Assembly: GCA_029962745.1 (NCBI GenBank)
Contig: CM057162.1
Location: forward strand, 8,618,657 to 8,682,656
Direction of reading: 5' to 3'
Length of the DNA stretch: 64,000 bases
DNA from: Echinometra lucunter
Lineage: Eukaryota > Echinodermata > Echinoidea > Camarodonta > Echinometridae
Shown here: positions 12,516 through 24,690 of the stretch, piece by piece
Layout: each line of letters opens with the position of its first letter
Position numbering within the stretch: position 1 is the stretch's first letter
Notes under the pieces: model-generated
Seen by the model: only the letters and a program-made list of their open reading frames with translations
Told to the model about the DNA's origin: nothing
The model's database searches: none
Made by a program: the position numbers and the translations under genes

Positions 12516-12984
12516 ATGTAAAGAAAATATTTACCATGATTATTGCTTGTTTTAAATATCCAACAGCACCTACAACAACTACATGCACATCTTTAAAATT
12601 GATTTAGAGAGTTGGCTGCAGCATGTTGCATAACATAACAGAGACGGGCTCAGGCGGGAGCTAGTTTGCAGGTGTAGAGTGACGATTATTGCTAACATGA
12701 CTAGTAGTCCATTTTATTAACCTAAAAAAAGATATTTCCGTTTAAGTTTTATTCTTGATCGTAAGAGTTCACAGAACTTTGTTACCAAAGCAATTAGCAT
12801 AATTTGCATGAATATGAAATTGACAGATAGTATGCACATTTTGTATCAAGAGACAACTTTCACCAAATGTATCTGCTAATATACATACATGATATACATT
12901 TCGTCTCAGAAAAAATAAAGGAACCCAATGTCATCACCTCTTACTGCAAATTGAATATATAATATTTCGTGTATGTTCATTTCG
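12516..12984. other. No gene recognised
   Basis: Unique-looking AT-rich sequence between the polypurine tract and the TAG array. No exon or element recognised. Confidence 0.55.
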
Positions 12985-13232
12985 TATCTCAGAAGTGGAC
13001 GTAGCAGCAGTAGTAGTAGTATCAGCAGTGGTAGTAGTAGTAGTAGTAGTGGTAGTAGTACAAGCAGTAGTAGTAGTAGTAGTAGTAGAAGTCATAATAG
13101 TAACAGAAGTGGTAGTGGTAGTGGTACTAATAGTGGAAGTAGTAGTAGCAGTAGTAGTAGTAGTATTGGTAGTAGTAGTAGTAGTAGTGGTAGTGGTAGT
13201 ATTGGTGGAAATAATATTATTATTAGTAATAA

Positions 13233-13265
<33 letters not shown>

Positions 13266-14561
13266 TAGTAGTGGTAGTGGCAGTGGTAGTTGTAGTAATA
13301 TAAGTAGTAGTAGTAGTAGTAGTAGTAGTGATGGTGGCGGCAGTAGTAGCATAAATAGCAATAGTAGTAGTAGTGGAAGTAGTATAAGTAGTAGTAGTGG
13401 TGGTAGAAGTAGTAGTAGTGGTGGTGGTAGTAGTAGTTCTATTAGTAGTGGTGGTAGTAGTAGTGGTGATAGAAGTAGTAGTAGTAGCAGTAGTAGAAGT
13501 CTTGGAAGTAGTGGCATAGTAGTAATAGTAGTGTTAGTGGCAGTAGTAGTCGTGGAAGTAGCAGAAGTAGTATAAGTAGTAGTGGTAGTAGTAGTACTAG
13601 CAGTAGTAGTAGTAGTAGTATTAGTATTAGTGGTGGTAGTGGTAGTAGTAGTGGTGGTGGTAGTAGTAGCAGTAGTTACATTAGTGGCAGTAGTAGTGGA
13701 AGTAGTAGTAGTAATAGTAGTAGTAGTGGTAGTAGTTGTAAGGGTGGTAGTAGTAGTTCTAGTAGTAGTAATGGTAGTTGTAGTAGTGGTAGAAGTAGTT
13801 GTAGTAGTAGTCGCAGAAGTAGTAGTATAGTAGTAATTGTAGTGGTAGTGGTAGTGGTAGTAACAGTGGAGGTAATATTAGTAGTGGTGGTAGTAGTAGT
13901 AGTAGTGGTAGTGGTAGTAGAAGTAGTAGTTGTTGTGGAAGTAATAGTAGTAGTAGTAGTAGTAGTAGTAATAATAGTAATTGTGGTAGTAATGGTGGAC
14001 GTAGTAGAAGCAGAAGTAGTATTAGTAATAGTATTCGTAGTGGTAGTAGTAGTAGTTTAAATAGTATTAATAGTAGTAGTAGTAGTGGTAGTGGTAGTGG
14101 TGGTAGTAGTAGTAGTAGTTGTTGTGGAAGTAATAGTAGTAGTAGTAGTAATAGTAATTGTGGTAGTAATTATGGAAGTAGCAGAAGCAGAAGTAGTATT
14201 AGTAATAGTATTCGTAGTGGAAGTAGTAGTAGTGGAAATAGTATTAATAGTAGTAGTAGTGGTAGTGGTAGTGGAAGTATTAGTAGTAGTAGTAGTAGTG
14301 GGGGTAGTAGCAGTGGAGGTATTTTTAGTAGCAGTAATAATGGTAGTAGTAGTAGTAGTAGTGGTAGTAGTAGTAGTGGTAGCAGTAGTAGTAGTAGTTG
14401 TGGAAGTAAAGTAGTAATAGTAGTAGTAATAGTGGTAGTAATAGTGGAAGTAGTAGTAGAAGTAGTATTGGTAGTAGTAGTAATTGTAGAAGTAGTATTA
14501 GTAATAGTAGTCGTAGTGGTAGTAGTATTAGTAATAGTAGAAGTAGTAGTAGAAATAGTAT

Positions 14562-14595
<34 letters not shown>

Positions 14596-16945
14596 AGTAG
14601 TAGTGGTAGTAGTAGTAGTAGTGGTAGTAGTAGTAGTAGTAGTAGTAATAGTAGTCGAAGTGGTAGTAGTAGTAGTAGTAGTAATAGTAGTAGTGGTAGT
14701 AGTAGTGGTAGTAATAGTGGTAGTAGTAGTAGTCGTGGTAGTAGTAGTAGTAGTAGTAGTAATAGAAGTGGTAGTAGTAGTGGGAGTAGTATTAGTAGTA
14801 GTAGTAGTAGGAGTAGTAGTGGTAGAACTAGTAGTAGTAGTTGTAGTCATGGAAGTAGTAGTATAGTAGCAATAGTAGTGGTAGTGGTAGTAGAAGTGGA
14901 AGTAGTAGTAGAATTATTTGTAGTGGTAGTAGTAGTAGTAGTCGTGGTAGTGGTAGTAGTAGTAGTAGTCGTGGTAGTGGTAGTAGTAGTAGTAGTAGCG
15001 GAAGTAGCAGAAGTAGTATAAGTAGAAGTTGTAGTAGTACTAGCAGTAGTAGTAGTAGTGGAAGTAGTAGTAGTAGTAGTAGTAATAGTAGTGGTAGTGG
15101 TAGTAATAGTGGAAGTAGTGGTAGTAGTATTGGTAATAGTAGAAGTAGTAGTGGAAATAGTATTAGTAGTAGTAGTAGTAGTAGTGGTAGTAGTAGTAGT
15201 GGTAGTAGTAGTAGTGGTAGTAGTAGTGGTAGTAGTAGTAGTAGTAGTAGTGGTAGTAGTAGTAGTAGTAGTAGTAATAGTAGTCGAAGTGGTAGTAGTA
15301 GTAGTAGTAGTAGTAATAGTAGTAGTAGTGGTCGTAATAGTAGTGGTAGTAATAGTGGTAGTAGTAGTGGTAGTAGTAGTAGTCGTGGTAGTAATAGTAG
15401 TAATATAAGTGGTAGTAGTAGTAGTACTGGAAGTAGTATTAGTAGCAGTAGTAGTAGTAGTCGTGCTAGTAGTAGTGGTGGTAGTAGTTCTAGTAGTAGT
15501 AGTAGTCGTGGTAGTAGTAGTAGTAGTAGTAGCGGAAGTAGCAGAAGTAGTATAAGTAGAAGTTGTAGTAGTACTAGCAGTAGTAGTAGCAGTGGAAGTA
15601 GTAGTAGTAGTAGTAGTAGTAGCAATAGTAGTGGTAGTGGTAGTAATAGTGGAAGTAGTGGTAGTAGTAGTGGTGGTAGTTCTAGTGGGAGTGGTAGTAG
15701 TGGTGGTAGTAGTAGTAGTAGTAGTAGTGGTAGTGGTGGTACTAGTAGTAATAGTAGTAGTGGTAGTATTAGTAGTGGTAGTCGAAGTAGTAGTAGTGGT
15801 AGTGGTAGTGGTAGTGGTAGAGGTAGTAGTGGTGGTAGTAGTAGTGGTGATAGAAGTAGAAGTAGTAGCAGTAGTAGAAGTCTTGGAAGTAGTGGCATAG
15901 TAGTAATAGTAGTGTTAGTGGCAGTAGTAGTCGTGGAAGTAGCAGAAGTAGTATAAGTAGTAGTGGTAGTAGTAGTACTAGCAGTAGTAGTAGTAGTAGT
16001 AGTAGTATTAGTGGTGGTAGTGGTAGTAGTAGTGGTGGTGGTAGTAGTAGCAGTAGTTACATTAGTGGCAGTAGTAGTGGAAGTAGTAGTAGTAATAGTA
16101 GTAGTAGTGGTAGTAGTTGTAAGGGTGGTAGTAGTAGTTCTAGTAGTAGTAATGGTAGTTGTAGTAGTGGTAGAAGTAGTTGTAGTAGTAGTCGCAGAAG
16201 TAGTAGTATAGTAGTAATTGTAGTGGTAGTGGTAGTGGTAGTAACAGTGGAGGTAATATTAGTAGTAGTGGTGGTAGTAGTAGCAGTAGTGGTAGTGGTA
16301 GTAGTAGTAGTAGTTGTTGTGGAAGTAATAGTAGTAGTAGTAGTAGTAGTAGTAATAATAGTAATTGTGGTAGTAATGGTGGACGTAGTAGAAGCAGAAG
16401 TAGTATTAGTAATAGTATTCGTAGTGGTAGTAGTAGTAGTTTAAATAGTATTAATAGTAGTAGTAGTAGTGGTAGTGGTAGTGGTGGTAGTAGTAGTAGT
16501 AGTTGTTGTGGAAGTAATAGTAGTAGTAGTAGTAATAGTAATTGTGGTAGTAATTATGGAAGTAGCAGAAGCAGAAGTAGTATTAGTAATAGTATTCGTA
16601 GTGGAAGTAGTAGTAGTGGAAATAGTATTAATAGTAGTAGTAGTGGTAGTGGTAGTGGAAGTATTAGTAGTAGTAGTAGTAGTGGGGGTAGTAGCAGTGG
16701 AGGTATTTTTAGTAGCAGTAGTAGTGGTAGTAGTAGTAGTAGTAGTGGTAGTAGTAGTAGTGGTAGCAGTAGTAGTAGTAGTTGTGGAAGTAAAGTAGTA
16801 ATAGTAGTAGTAATAGTGGTAGTAATAGTGGAAGTAGTAGTAGAAGTAGTATTGGTAGTAGTAGTAATTGTAGAAGTAGTATTAGTAATAGTAGTCGTAG
16901 TGGTAGTAGTATTAGTAATAGTAGAAGTAGTAGTAGAAATAGTAT

Positions 16946-16976
<31 letters not shown>

Positions 16977-18310
16977 AGTAGTAGTGGTAGTAGTAGTAGT
17001 GGTAGTAGTAGTAGTAGTAGTAATAGTAGTCGAAGTGGTAGTAGTAGTAGTAGTAGTAATAGTAGTAGTGGTAGTAGTAGTGGTAGTAATAGTGGTAGTA
17101 GTAGTAGTCGTGGTAGTAGTAGTAGTAGTAATAGAAGTGGTAGTAGTAGTAGTAGTGGGAGTAGTATTAGTAGTAGTAGTAGTAGGAGTAGTAGTGGTAG
17201 AACTAGTAGTAGTAGTTGTAGTCATGGAAGTAGTAGTATAGTAGCAATAGTAGTGGTAGTGGTAGTAGAAGTGGAAGTAGTAGTAGAATTATTTGTAGTG
17301 GTAGTAGTAGTAGTAGTCGTCGTGGTAGTGGTAGTAGTAGTAGTAGTCGTGGTAGTGGTAGTAGTAGTAGTAGTAGCGGAAGTAGCAGAAGTAGTATAAG
17401 TAGAAGTTGTAGTAGTACTAGCAGTAGTAGTAGTAGTGGAAGTAGTAGTAGTAGTAGTAGTAGTAATAGTAGTGGTAGTGGTAGTAATAGTGGAAGTAGT
17501 GGTAGTAGTAGTGGTAATAGTAGAAGTAGTAGTGGAAATAGTATTAGTAGTAGTAGTAGTAGTAGTGGTAGTAGTAGTAGTGGTAGTAGTAGTAGTGGTA
17601 GTAGTAGTGGTAGTAGTAGTAGTAGTAGTGGTAGTAGTAGTAGTAGTAGTAGTAGTAATAGTAGTCGAAGTGGTAGTAGTAGTAGTAGTAGTAGTAATAG
17701 TAGTAGTAGTGGTCGTAATAGTAGTGGTAGTAATAGTGGTAGTAGTAGTGGTAGTAGTAGTAGTCGTGGTAGTAATAGTAGTAATATAAGTGGTAGTAGT
17801 AGTAGTACTGGAAGTAGTATTAGTAGCAGTAGTAGTAGTAGTCGTGCTAGTAGTAGTGGTGGTAGTAGTTCTAGTAGTAGTAGTAGTAGTCGTGGTAGTA
17901 GTAGTAGTAGTAGTAGCGGAAGTAGCAGAAGTAGTATAAGTAGAAGTTGTAGTAGTACTAGCAGTAGTAGTAGCAGTGGAAGTAGTAGTAGTAGTAGTAG
18001 TAGTAGCAATAGTAGTGGTAGTGGTAGTAATAGTGGAAGTAGTGGTAGTAGTAGTGGTGGTAGTTCTAGTGGGAGTGGTAGTAGTGGTGGTAGTAGTAGT
18101 AGTAGTAGTAGTGGTAGTGGTGGTACTAGTAGTAATAGTAGTAGTGGTAGTATTAGTAGTGGTAGTCGAAGTAGTAGTAGTGGTAGTGGTAGTGGTAGTG
18201 GTAGAGGTAGTAGTGGTGGTAGTAGTAGTAATAGTGGTGGTGGTAGTAGTAGAATAGTAGTTGTAGTAATAGTGGAAGTAGTGGTAGTAGTAGTAGTAGT
18301 AGTAGTGGTC
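12985..18310. repeat. 5.3-kb TAG/AGT trinucleotide array
   Basis: Nearly pure (TAG)n with frequent TGG, TAA and TCG variants. The open frames across it give only poly-Ser, poly-Val, poly-Leu or poly-Thr. Variant positions define a hierarchy: a 2381-bp unit repeated once (13501-15881 and 15882-about 18250), and shorter internal duplications of about 180 bp (GCAGAAGCAGAAGTAG at 14007 and 14187) and about 540 bp (ACTAGCAGTAG near 15038 and 15580). Confidence 0.95.
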
Positions 18311-20734
18311 TGACTGCCTGAAGTCTGACTATAGAAGTCTGGCACAAGGATTTTGATGCGCTTACTCAGCTGGGGCGCATCACACTGGCTATGCTTGTGA
18401 TGTCATAACAGAAAGCGGTTGTTGCCTCTTTGTCTGTGCGATCCGAAGAAAATTTGGAGGATTTTTTTACCGAATATTCCATTACAATGTCATACTGCCG
18501 ACCCGTTTTATAAAACAAATAGTGCACAGATTTAATTCGTGATGTTAGTGGCGATGCAGGCATCTCGGCGCCTCGTGCTTTGTTGCACATTGTAAATACC
18601 CTCGAGTGCGCTGCATCGCCACTCACAAACTCACATCTGTGCATTTTTTGTACAATATCGAATGTCATGGGCACAAGATTTGGCTTAACTGGTCCCAAGA
18701 CTACAAAGAAAAAATGCTGTATCTTACAATTCCCTGAATAGAGAACGTCGATATCCAGGCCATTCCATTAACTTTTTTCAGAGGGTTCAAAGGGTCTACA
18801 TGTGCTATCTATGTGTTTATTTGTTGATCGATTTCTTGAGTCCAGGGGCGTTATGGCAACCGGGCAAAATAAAGTCCCCCACCCCCCTGTGAAAATCAGG
18901 TTTCTTTCCGGCTGAACATAGAAGAGATAAAGTCAAGGAAGTGAGGGTTTGCTTTTTATCCATTTTCACCATTATAATGTCCTCTGCATATTCTAGCCCT
19001 AAGAAAAATTCATGAGGAAGCAAAACAGGTGTGCATCGGTATTCTGTTCACAATCAATGCATCACAATTATCAGATACTACAAATGTTATCCTTACCGTA
19101 TGGGCCACAATTAGGCCACCCAATTGCCCAAAACTTATAATGCAAGATTAAGCTTGTTGTATACGTTATACTATATGCAGCCAGTCTGCAGGTCATATGC
19201 TAATGAGCAAATAAGCAGGATTCACGTAAATGCTCTCGTGGCCAAATCTTCCACCATGTCAAATCTCATGAATTATGAGACTTTCTTTCTGGAAAAATTT
19301 AACTACTTTATCATAAAGTAAAATCATTGATTGATACACCACTGAAAAGAGTAAATATCACACTTTCACATTTTTGTATTCATTTTGATAATATACTTGG
19401 GGAAATATGTGTAAATCAAGGTGAAAAAGATGCTTCAAAACATAATTATCTTCCTCTCATTTCTCTTGCAGATTGTGCAAAACTTTTTATTTTGAGCCCA
19501 AATTTTATTTACAGCAAAATAAAGCTGAAAGTCTGTACTTTTTCAAAATACCATTCTTAATGCGGGGCACCTTTTAATCGGATCAAGAGCATACTTTTCC
19601 CAAGGAAGTTCAGGACGAGATTTCTTGATGTTTTGATCAGCATGAGTGTTCTGATTGGCTGAATAAGGCCAGAAACATGCCAGCGCGGTTGTTTGAAAAG
19701 ATTACCTTCAGTGACTCAGTAAGTGACCGTTAGGATTCCAGGATGAGTGTGGGGTCTGAATGGACCAATCACAGAGCAGTATTTATGGTTTGGGGCTGAA
19801 AATTGCACTTGGTCTGTGTAAAGTGTGCTCTTGACCCGATTAAATTACATCATGTGTTAAAATGGGTATTTTCATACAGCATAGACATTCAACTTTGTGG
19901 CCATGTGAAAATTATTTGGGCTCATTTACAAAACGCCTTACAAAATTGCAACTTTTGGCAGGCGAAAAAAATCATTTTTGTATCGTTTTTTGATCAAGAA
20001 TTTCACCTCTTTTCCCAAATGTTTTATTAAATTCAAACACATGACTTAAGAGATTGCTTAATCGTCTTTACATAGATACCAAAAACATCAAATTTGATAA
20101 AGTATTAGAGCAGCAAGGGCAAATTTGAAAGTAGTGTTCTGACAGGTTCAAACTCATTAAATATGCATACCCTGTTCAGTTCATGCATACCAGTTACATG
20201 AAAGAAGCCACTTTGGGGGGACCTGCAGACTGGCTGATATGCTCTACGTAATTATACTCGATGCTTTGTAATAACGTGCGAGACAGGGAGGTGCGAGGAG
20301 CAAGCAGGGTACAAAGTACATAGTCATGGCACCAGTACGAAAATTATTGAATAAAATCGGTGAGGCTAAACGTACATGAGTAATAGCTCCATCGTTTCTA
20401 TTTTTTTCTTTTTCTCTTTCTTTCATTTCTTTCGTGTGGTTGAAATGTTTCCTATTGTCATACTCCATGAGAATAAAAAGTAAACTTCATTTTTCCATTG
20501 TGCTCAGACGCGCCCGAAAGATTCCAGCTCGGGGGGGGGGGGCATACACTGTGGGGTAGCTGGAAATACTCTTTAGACCTATCATGACGACTGGTTTTAA
20601 AGGGTTTAACAGTGGGGAACTTATCTGTCTGTTGAGGAATATATACTTGTTAGCGTTAAAACTTTCATGATTTAGAAGACAGGAAGTTTGCATCAACCTT
20701 GATACCTTCATTTGCTGGAAAACATATGAAAAAC
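18311..20734. other. No gene recognised; two small inverted repeats
   Basis: Contains an inverted pair around 18545 and 18615 (AGTGGCGATGCAG and its complement) and another at 19572 and 19817 (TTTAATCGGATCAAGAGCAT and its near-complement), each probably a MITE core. Ends with a G run at 20532. No coding exon found. Confidence 0.5.
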
Positions 20735-20915
20735 ATATCTTATGCAGAAACTTTCAAAGAACCCTCAATATGCCCCATATTATTTACACATTTGCTGGAA
20801 AACATGTTTTCCAGCAAATGTGTAAATAATATGGGGCATATGTTTTCTAGCAAATGTGTAAATAATATGGGGCATATTGAGGGTTCTTTGAAAGTTTCTG
20901 CAAATAAATGGCTCT
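20735..20915. repeat. Palindrome with tandemly duplicated right arm
   Basis: Arms meet at GGAAAACATGTTTTCC (about 20805). The left arm (AATATGCCCCATATTATTTA and flanks) recurs inverted on the right, where a block of about 41 bp is present twice. Strong hairpin potential; non-coding. Confidence 0.85.
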
Positions 20916-20934
20916 ATAAGAATGACTTCTATTA

Positions 20935-21150
20935 TCATCATCATCATTTGCACCCTTAAGTGCAAGGGTGCATAAACATTGGCATCCAAAAGGGTACATT
21001 TTGTTTACCTTCTTTAAAGTGTATAAGTCTGCGCCTTTAAGGGTGCAAATATGTAGCTCACTGAACCCTTAGTGATGCAAAATGCTTCAGGGGGGTGCAA
21101 CGTCGCACTCATACATTTTAAGGGTGCAACATTAAACTTTTTTCTTGGTG
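20935..21150. mobile_element. GGTGCA-rich MITE (copy in right arm)
   Basis: Repeated GGGTGCAA/TTGCACCC motifs and an end reading TTTTTTCTTGGTGTGT. Related to 60642-60970 and to the fragment at 3010-3080 beside the N gap. Confidence 0.65.
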
Positions 21151-21769
21151 TGTTATAAAAGCTTCTAATAACTAGAAACAGTAAATCATTTATTTTCATC
21201 TTTTCAAACACACACAAATAAACTTTAGATTTATCATGTTTTTGTATGAATGTGTGGGTGTTCAGTTTAATGCCGTTTTTTAATGTCATAACGGTGTACT
21301 GCACCTCTACACACATTAAAACATTAAAGGGGTTTTATCTTTCTTGCCTAAGTTTGATTTTAAGGAAACCAGTCATGGACTGGAAACGATGCCTCGAATC
21401 TGAGCATATCATTTTCGGCAACATCATTCAGGGAAGGAAATCTCTCGACAACCGATATGTTCCGAAGAAAACAGATACATATTCTCTGTTATAACGAATC
21501 ACAAATTGGGAAGTTACCATAATAAACAACAAAGTACATAACAAAGTATATGTCCTGATATCGGAGTGAATATCGCTGAGGCGTGAAGTATAGAAATGAA
21601 ATATGTCGCACAGTCTTTTGTCCTAAAATGTGTTCACTGTTATGGCGCAGTGGAATGTGTGAGCATTATATTAATACTGTGCTTGATATATAACATGTAT
21701 CTACAAATAGCGAGCGAATGAATAAACGTTATAAACGTATGTCTTTCGTTGGAAACACCTCTCGTTTCT

Positions 21770-22390
21770 CTTTCCCTAGTGGCCAAAGAGATGGCAATCA
21801 GATAGTCGCGTGACGTCTCCCTTCGGAGTGCCTGCCAAATCATGTATCAGTTTAATAATCTTTTCCTCTGTTGATATAAGAATAACCCTTTTAAACACCT
21901 TATTTCTGAATCGCAGCACTGTCTTTTAAGTTGTGACCAAGAGCAAGAAGAATGGTGTATTAAACCCCGTTCCCCATGGTGAAAATTCTACTGATTTTAT
22001 TTATACGTAGCCCACCATCCCGGAAGGAACAAATTATAGCCTATAATCAAAAAGAAAAAATGACGCTGTCAATCGTAATCGTCGTTTCTCCTTCTGTAGT
22101 GGCCACAGAGATGGCAATCAGATGGTCACGTGACGTCTCCCTTTCGAGTGCCTGCCAAATATTGTATCAGTTTAATAATCTTTTCCTCTGTTGATATAAG
22201 AATAACCCTTTTAAACACCTTATTTCTGAATCGCAGCACTGTCTTTTAAGTTGTGACCAAGAGCAAGAAGAATGGTGTATTAAACCCCGTTCCCATTGGT
22301 GAAAATTCTACTGATTTTATTTATACGTAGCCCACCATCCAGGAAGGAACAAATTATAGCCTATAATCAAAAAGAAAAAAATGACGCTGT
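21770..22390. repeat. 320-bp tandem duplication in right arm
   Basis: Units at about 21770-22080 and 22090-22390 share AGAGATGGCAATCAGAT and TTTATACGTAGCCCACCATC at a 320-bp offset. The left arm has one unit (about 2590-2900). Confidence 0.85.
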
Positions 22391-22700
22391 CAATCGTAAC
22401 CATACCAATGATAATCATCACCGTCGTCATCATCGCCATCATTATCATTATCATCATCCTCATCCTCCCTGTCTTCCTCTTCGTCGTCATTATCATGCAA
22501 TATTTTTATTATGTTCTTTGTAACGATGAATTATTCGGGGTGAAAATGCAGGCCACCCCCCCCCCCCCCCTCATGAAATATTGGGGGTACTTCCCCCACC
22601 CCCGCCGGGATAGACACATATGTTAAATGCGTGCGTGTGAGGAAGAATCAAGGTGACCAGCGACTTCAAGCTGAAGAATATGGTTTGGGACAACGCTCTA

Positions 22701-22869
22701 CACTGTAAAAAAGGTTGGTTAAAATCACTGGGTTGGTTACTATATGAACCGACCAGCTGTGGGTTAAAAAAATCCCAATATGTTTTATGTACAAAATTCT
22801 TTAACCAACAGTTGGTCGGTTCATATAGAAACCAACTCAAAGATTCTAGCCAACCTCTTTTTTACAGTG
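22701..22869. mobile_element. Palindromic MITE (partner of 1725-1893)
   Basis: CACTGTAAAAAAGGTTGG start and TTTTTTACAGTG end, with the same internal hairpin as the left-arm copy. Confidence 0.8.
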
Positions 22870-22924
22870 TAAAATATAGAAACGGTGAGGGGCCGAAGAG
22901 AGGCAAATGAGTGCACCAATAATA

Positions 22925-23148
22925 ATCATAATAATTGGCTTTTATTTATTCAAGGTGGCCACATGACTACTGCTCTTGCTAAAGGCCCTTACCCCAGCAA
23001 AAACAGATGCCCATTTACTGGGTGAGAGGAACGCATGTGAGTAAAACACATTGTCCAAGCCAAGGATGTAAGCACTGGGTGAGAAATCAAACCCAGGACC
23101 TCTCATATGAGAGGTAAGAGCCTTCACCACTATGCCACAATGCCTTTA
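22925..23148 (-). mobile_element. tRNA-derived SINE (partner of 1430-1660)
   Basis: On the minus strand: box A TGGCATAGTGG and box B-like GGTCCTGGGTTTGATT, followed by the shared body. The minus-strand ORF here is not a gene. Confidence 0.7.
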
Positions 23149-24690
23149 TGGTTCTATTCGAAGGGTAGAAGACATGCTATACCGCTACCGCCCCTCCTCA
23201 TTTATGAACTACTGGCACATAATTGGATATTTTAATTACATAAACATTACATATGCACTTTTTCCCTACCGTCTGGTGGTAAATGTTCAGACATTTATGA
23301 TTAACGGGCCACTGGTGTATAGAGGGCGGCATCCAAAATATCATGCAGATGAAACTTGAGGGATACAGATTTGAAATTTCTTGATAATTTCCTTAGAATC
23401 AAATGGGGTGTTACATTATTACAACATAATCTTCTGACAAGTAAATATTCTCAAGAAAAGTTCTTTGGTTTTTGATCGGGGGGTGTCTTCATCGGAGTTT
23501 GCACCACACATGGTCGGTACGCAGTAGGGGGGGGGGGCGGGGGGTGGGGAGCAGTTACCCCCCCCCCCCACTAATTTTGAAAATTTACATTATTTACTGA
23601 CAATTTCACAAAAGTCACGAAAAGTGTGCACCAAATCCTTCAGTTTCACTTTTGCCTTCATCGAAAATTTGTACACGTTTGCCCCCCCCCCCGAAAAAAA
23701 TTTCTACGTACGGCCCTGGTTCCACATATCTGAATTTGTCTTTACTTCCAAATTACATGATGTGTTGAGGATAACAAAATTATGAGGGCACTACCCCCTC
23801 CCCCCCCCCCATGGTTCGTAGAAGGGGGTTTTCAGCATCCTTTTCTCATTATATTTCCACTTTCTCTTTTCTTTTTCTTTTTCTCTCTCTCTTTCTTCCT
23901 CCACCATTCGATGCGGGGTTGCCTTCCTTGCCCCTTAGCTACATCACAGACTGTCGACATGGTCGAGACAAAAAATCATTAGAAAAAGATATATCTATGG
24001 TTACACTTTCTAATGTAAATTTTAAAGTAATTTATGGAATATTATAAGTATTGTTCTGCTGAAATGAGGAAAGAACAAATTTACTACATTAATATTAATT
24101 TAATACACACCCATGTATATAAAACACATCACCTAATTCATGTGTAATCAGTGTGCCACAATACCACCACAAAATAACTCTTAATTTTTGTTGTACTTAT
24201 GCTTTTCTCATAATTGATCAGAGCAATACTCGTACCATTTCTTAAATTCGTTGAACCATGAATGAAAAAAAAATGATTAACCATAAAGTAACAGGCGAAT
24301 GTATGTATGGAGAACTTTTTTCCAAAAGGCGCTAAACCCACTTTGAGTGATTTCGAGTACATCGAGGATTTTTATTCAACCAATTTTCCTTCTTCAGAGG
24401 TCAAAACTTTTTTTCACAGTTGGAAGTATACCACCATAACACATAAATGAGAATTAAAAATGTGCGAGTAGTTTTTTTTTTCTCTCTCTCAGATTTATTT
24501 ATATATTTTATACTGATTTCCATTGTTGAGAAAAAAATTATTTCCAACATTTGCTAAATCGGTACAAATGAAAAATACAGAAAAACTATCTTTAAAAATT
24601 ACTACTCATACAGGATTTCTTTTATTCTCATTTTTAGGTGACTAGTGTTGGTACTTCCAACTGTGAAAGGTTTCTGATGTTTCGAAGAAG

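Larger units (their letters stand above)
21010..24690. repeat. Right arm of large inverted repeat
   Basis: Reverse complement of 1-3080. It has an extra 320-bp tandem duplication absent from the left arm and lacks the 188-bp MITE present at 809-996. It includes the SINE (22925-23148), the palindromic MITE (22701-22869), G/C runs (22555, 23527-23570, 23683, 23802) and a CT tract (23860-23900). Confidence 0.85.

Noticed and set aside
12201..12588. Ser/Leu/Phe-rich minus-strand frames
   Set aside because: Translation of a polypyrimidine strand; composition artefact.
12973..18345. Long open frames of poly-Ser, poly-Val, poly-Leu and poly-Thr
   Set aside because: They are the frames of a TAG trinucleotide repeat on both strands; no start context, domain or unique sequence.
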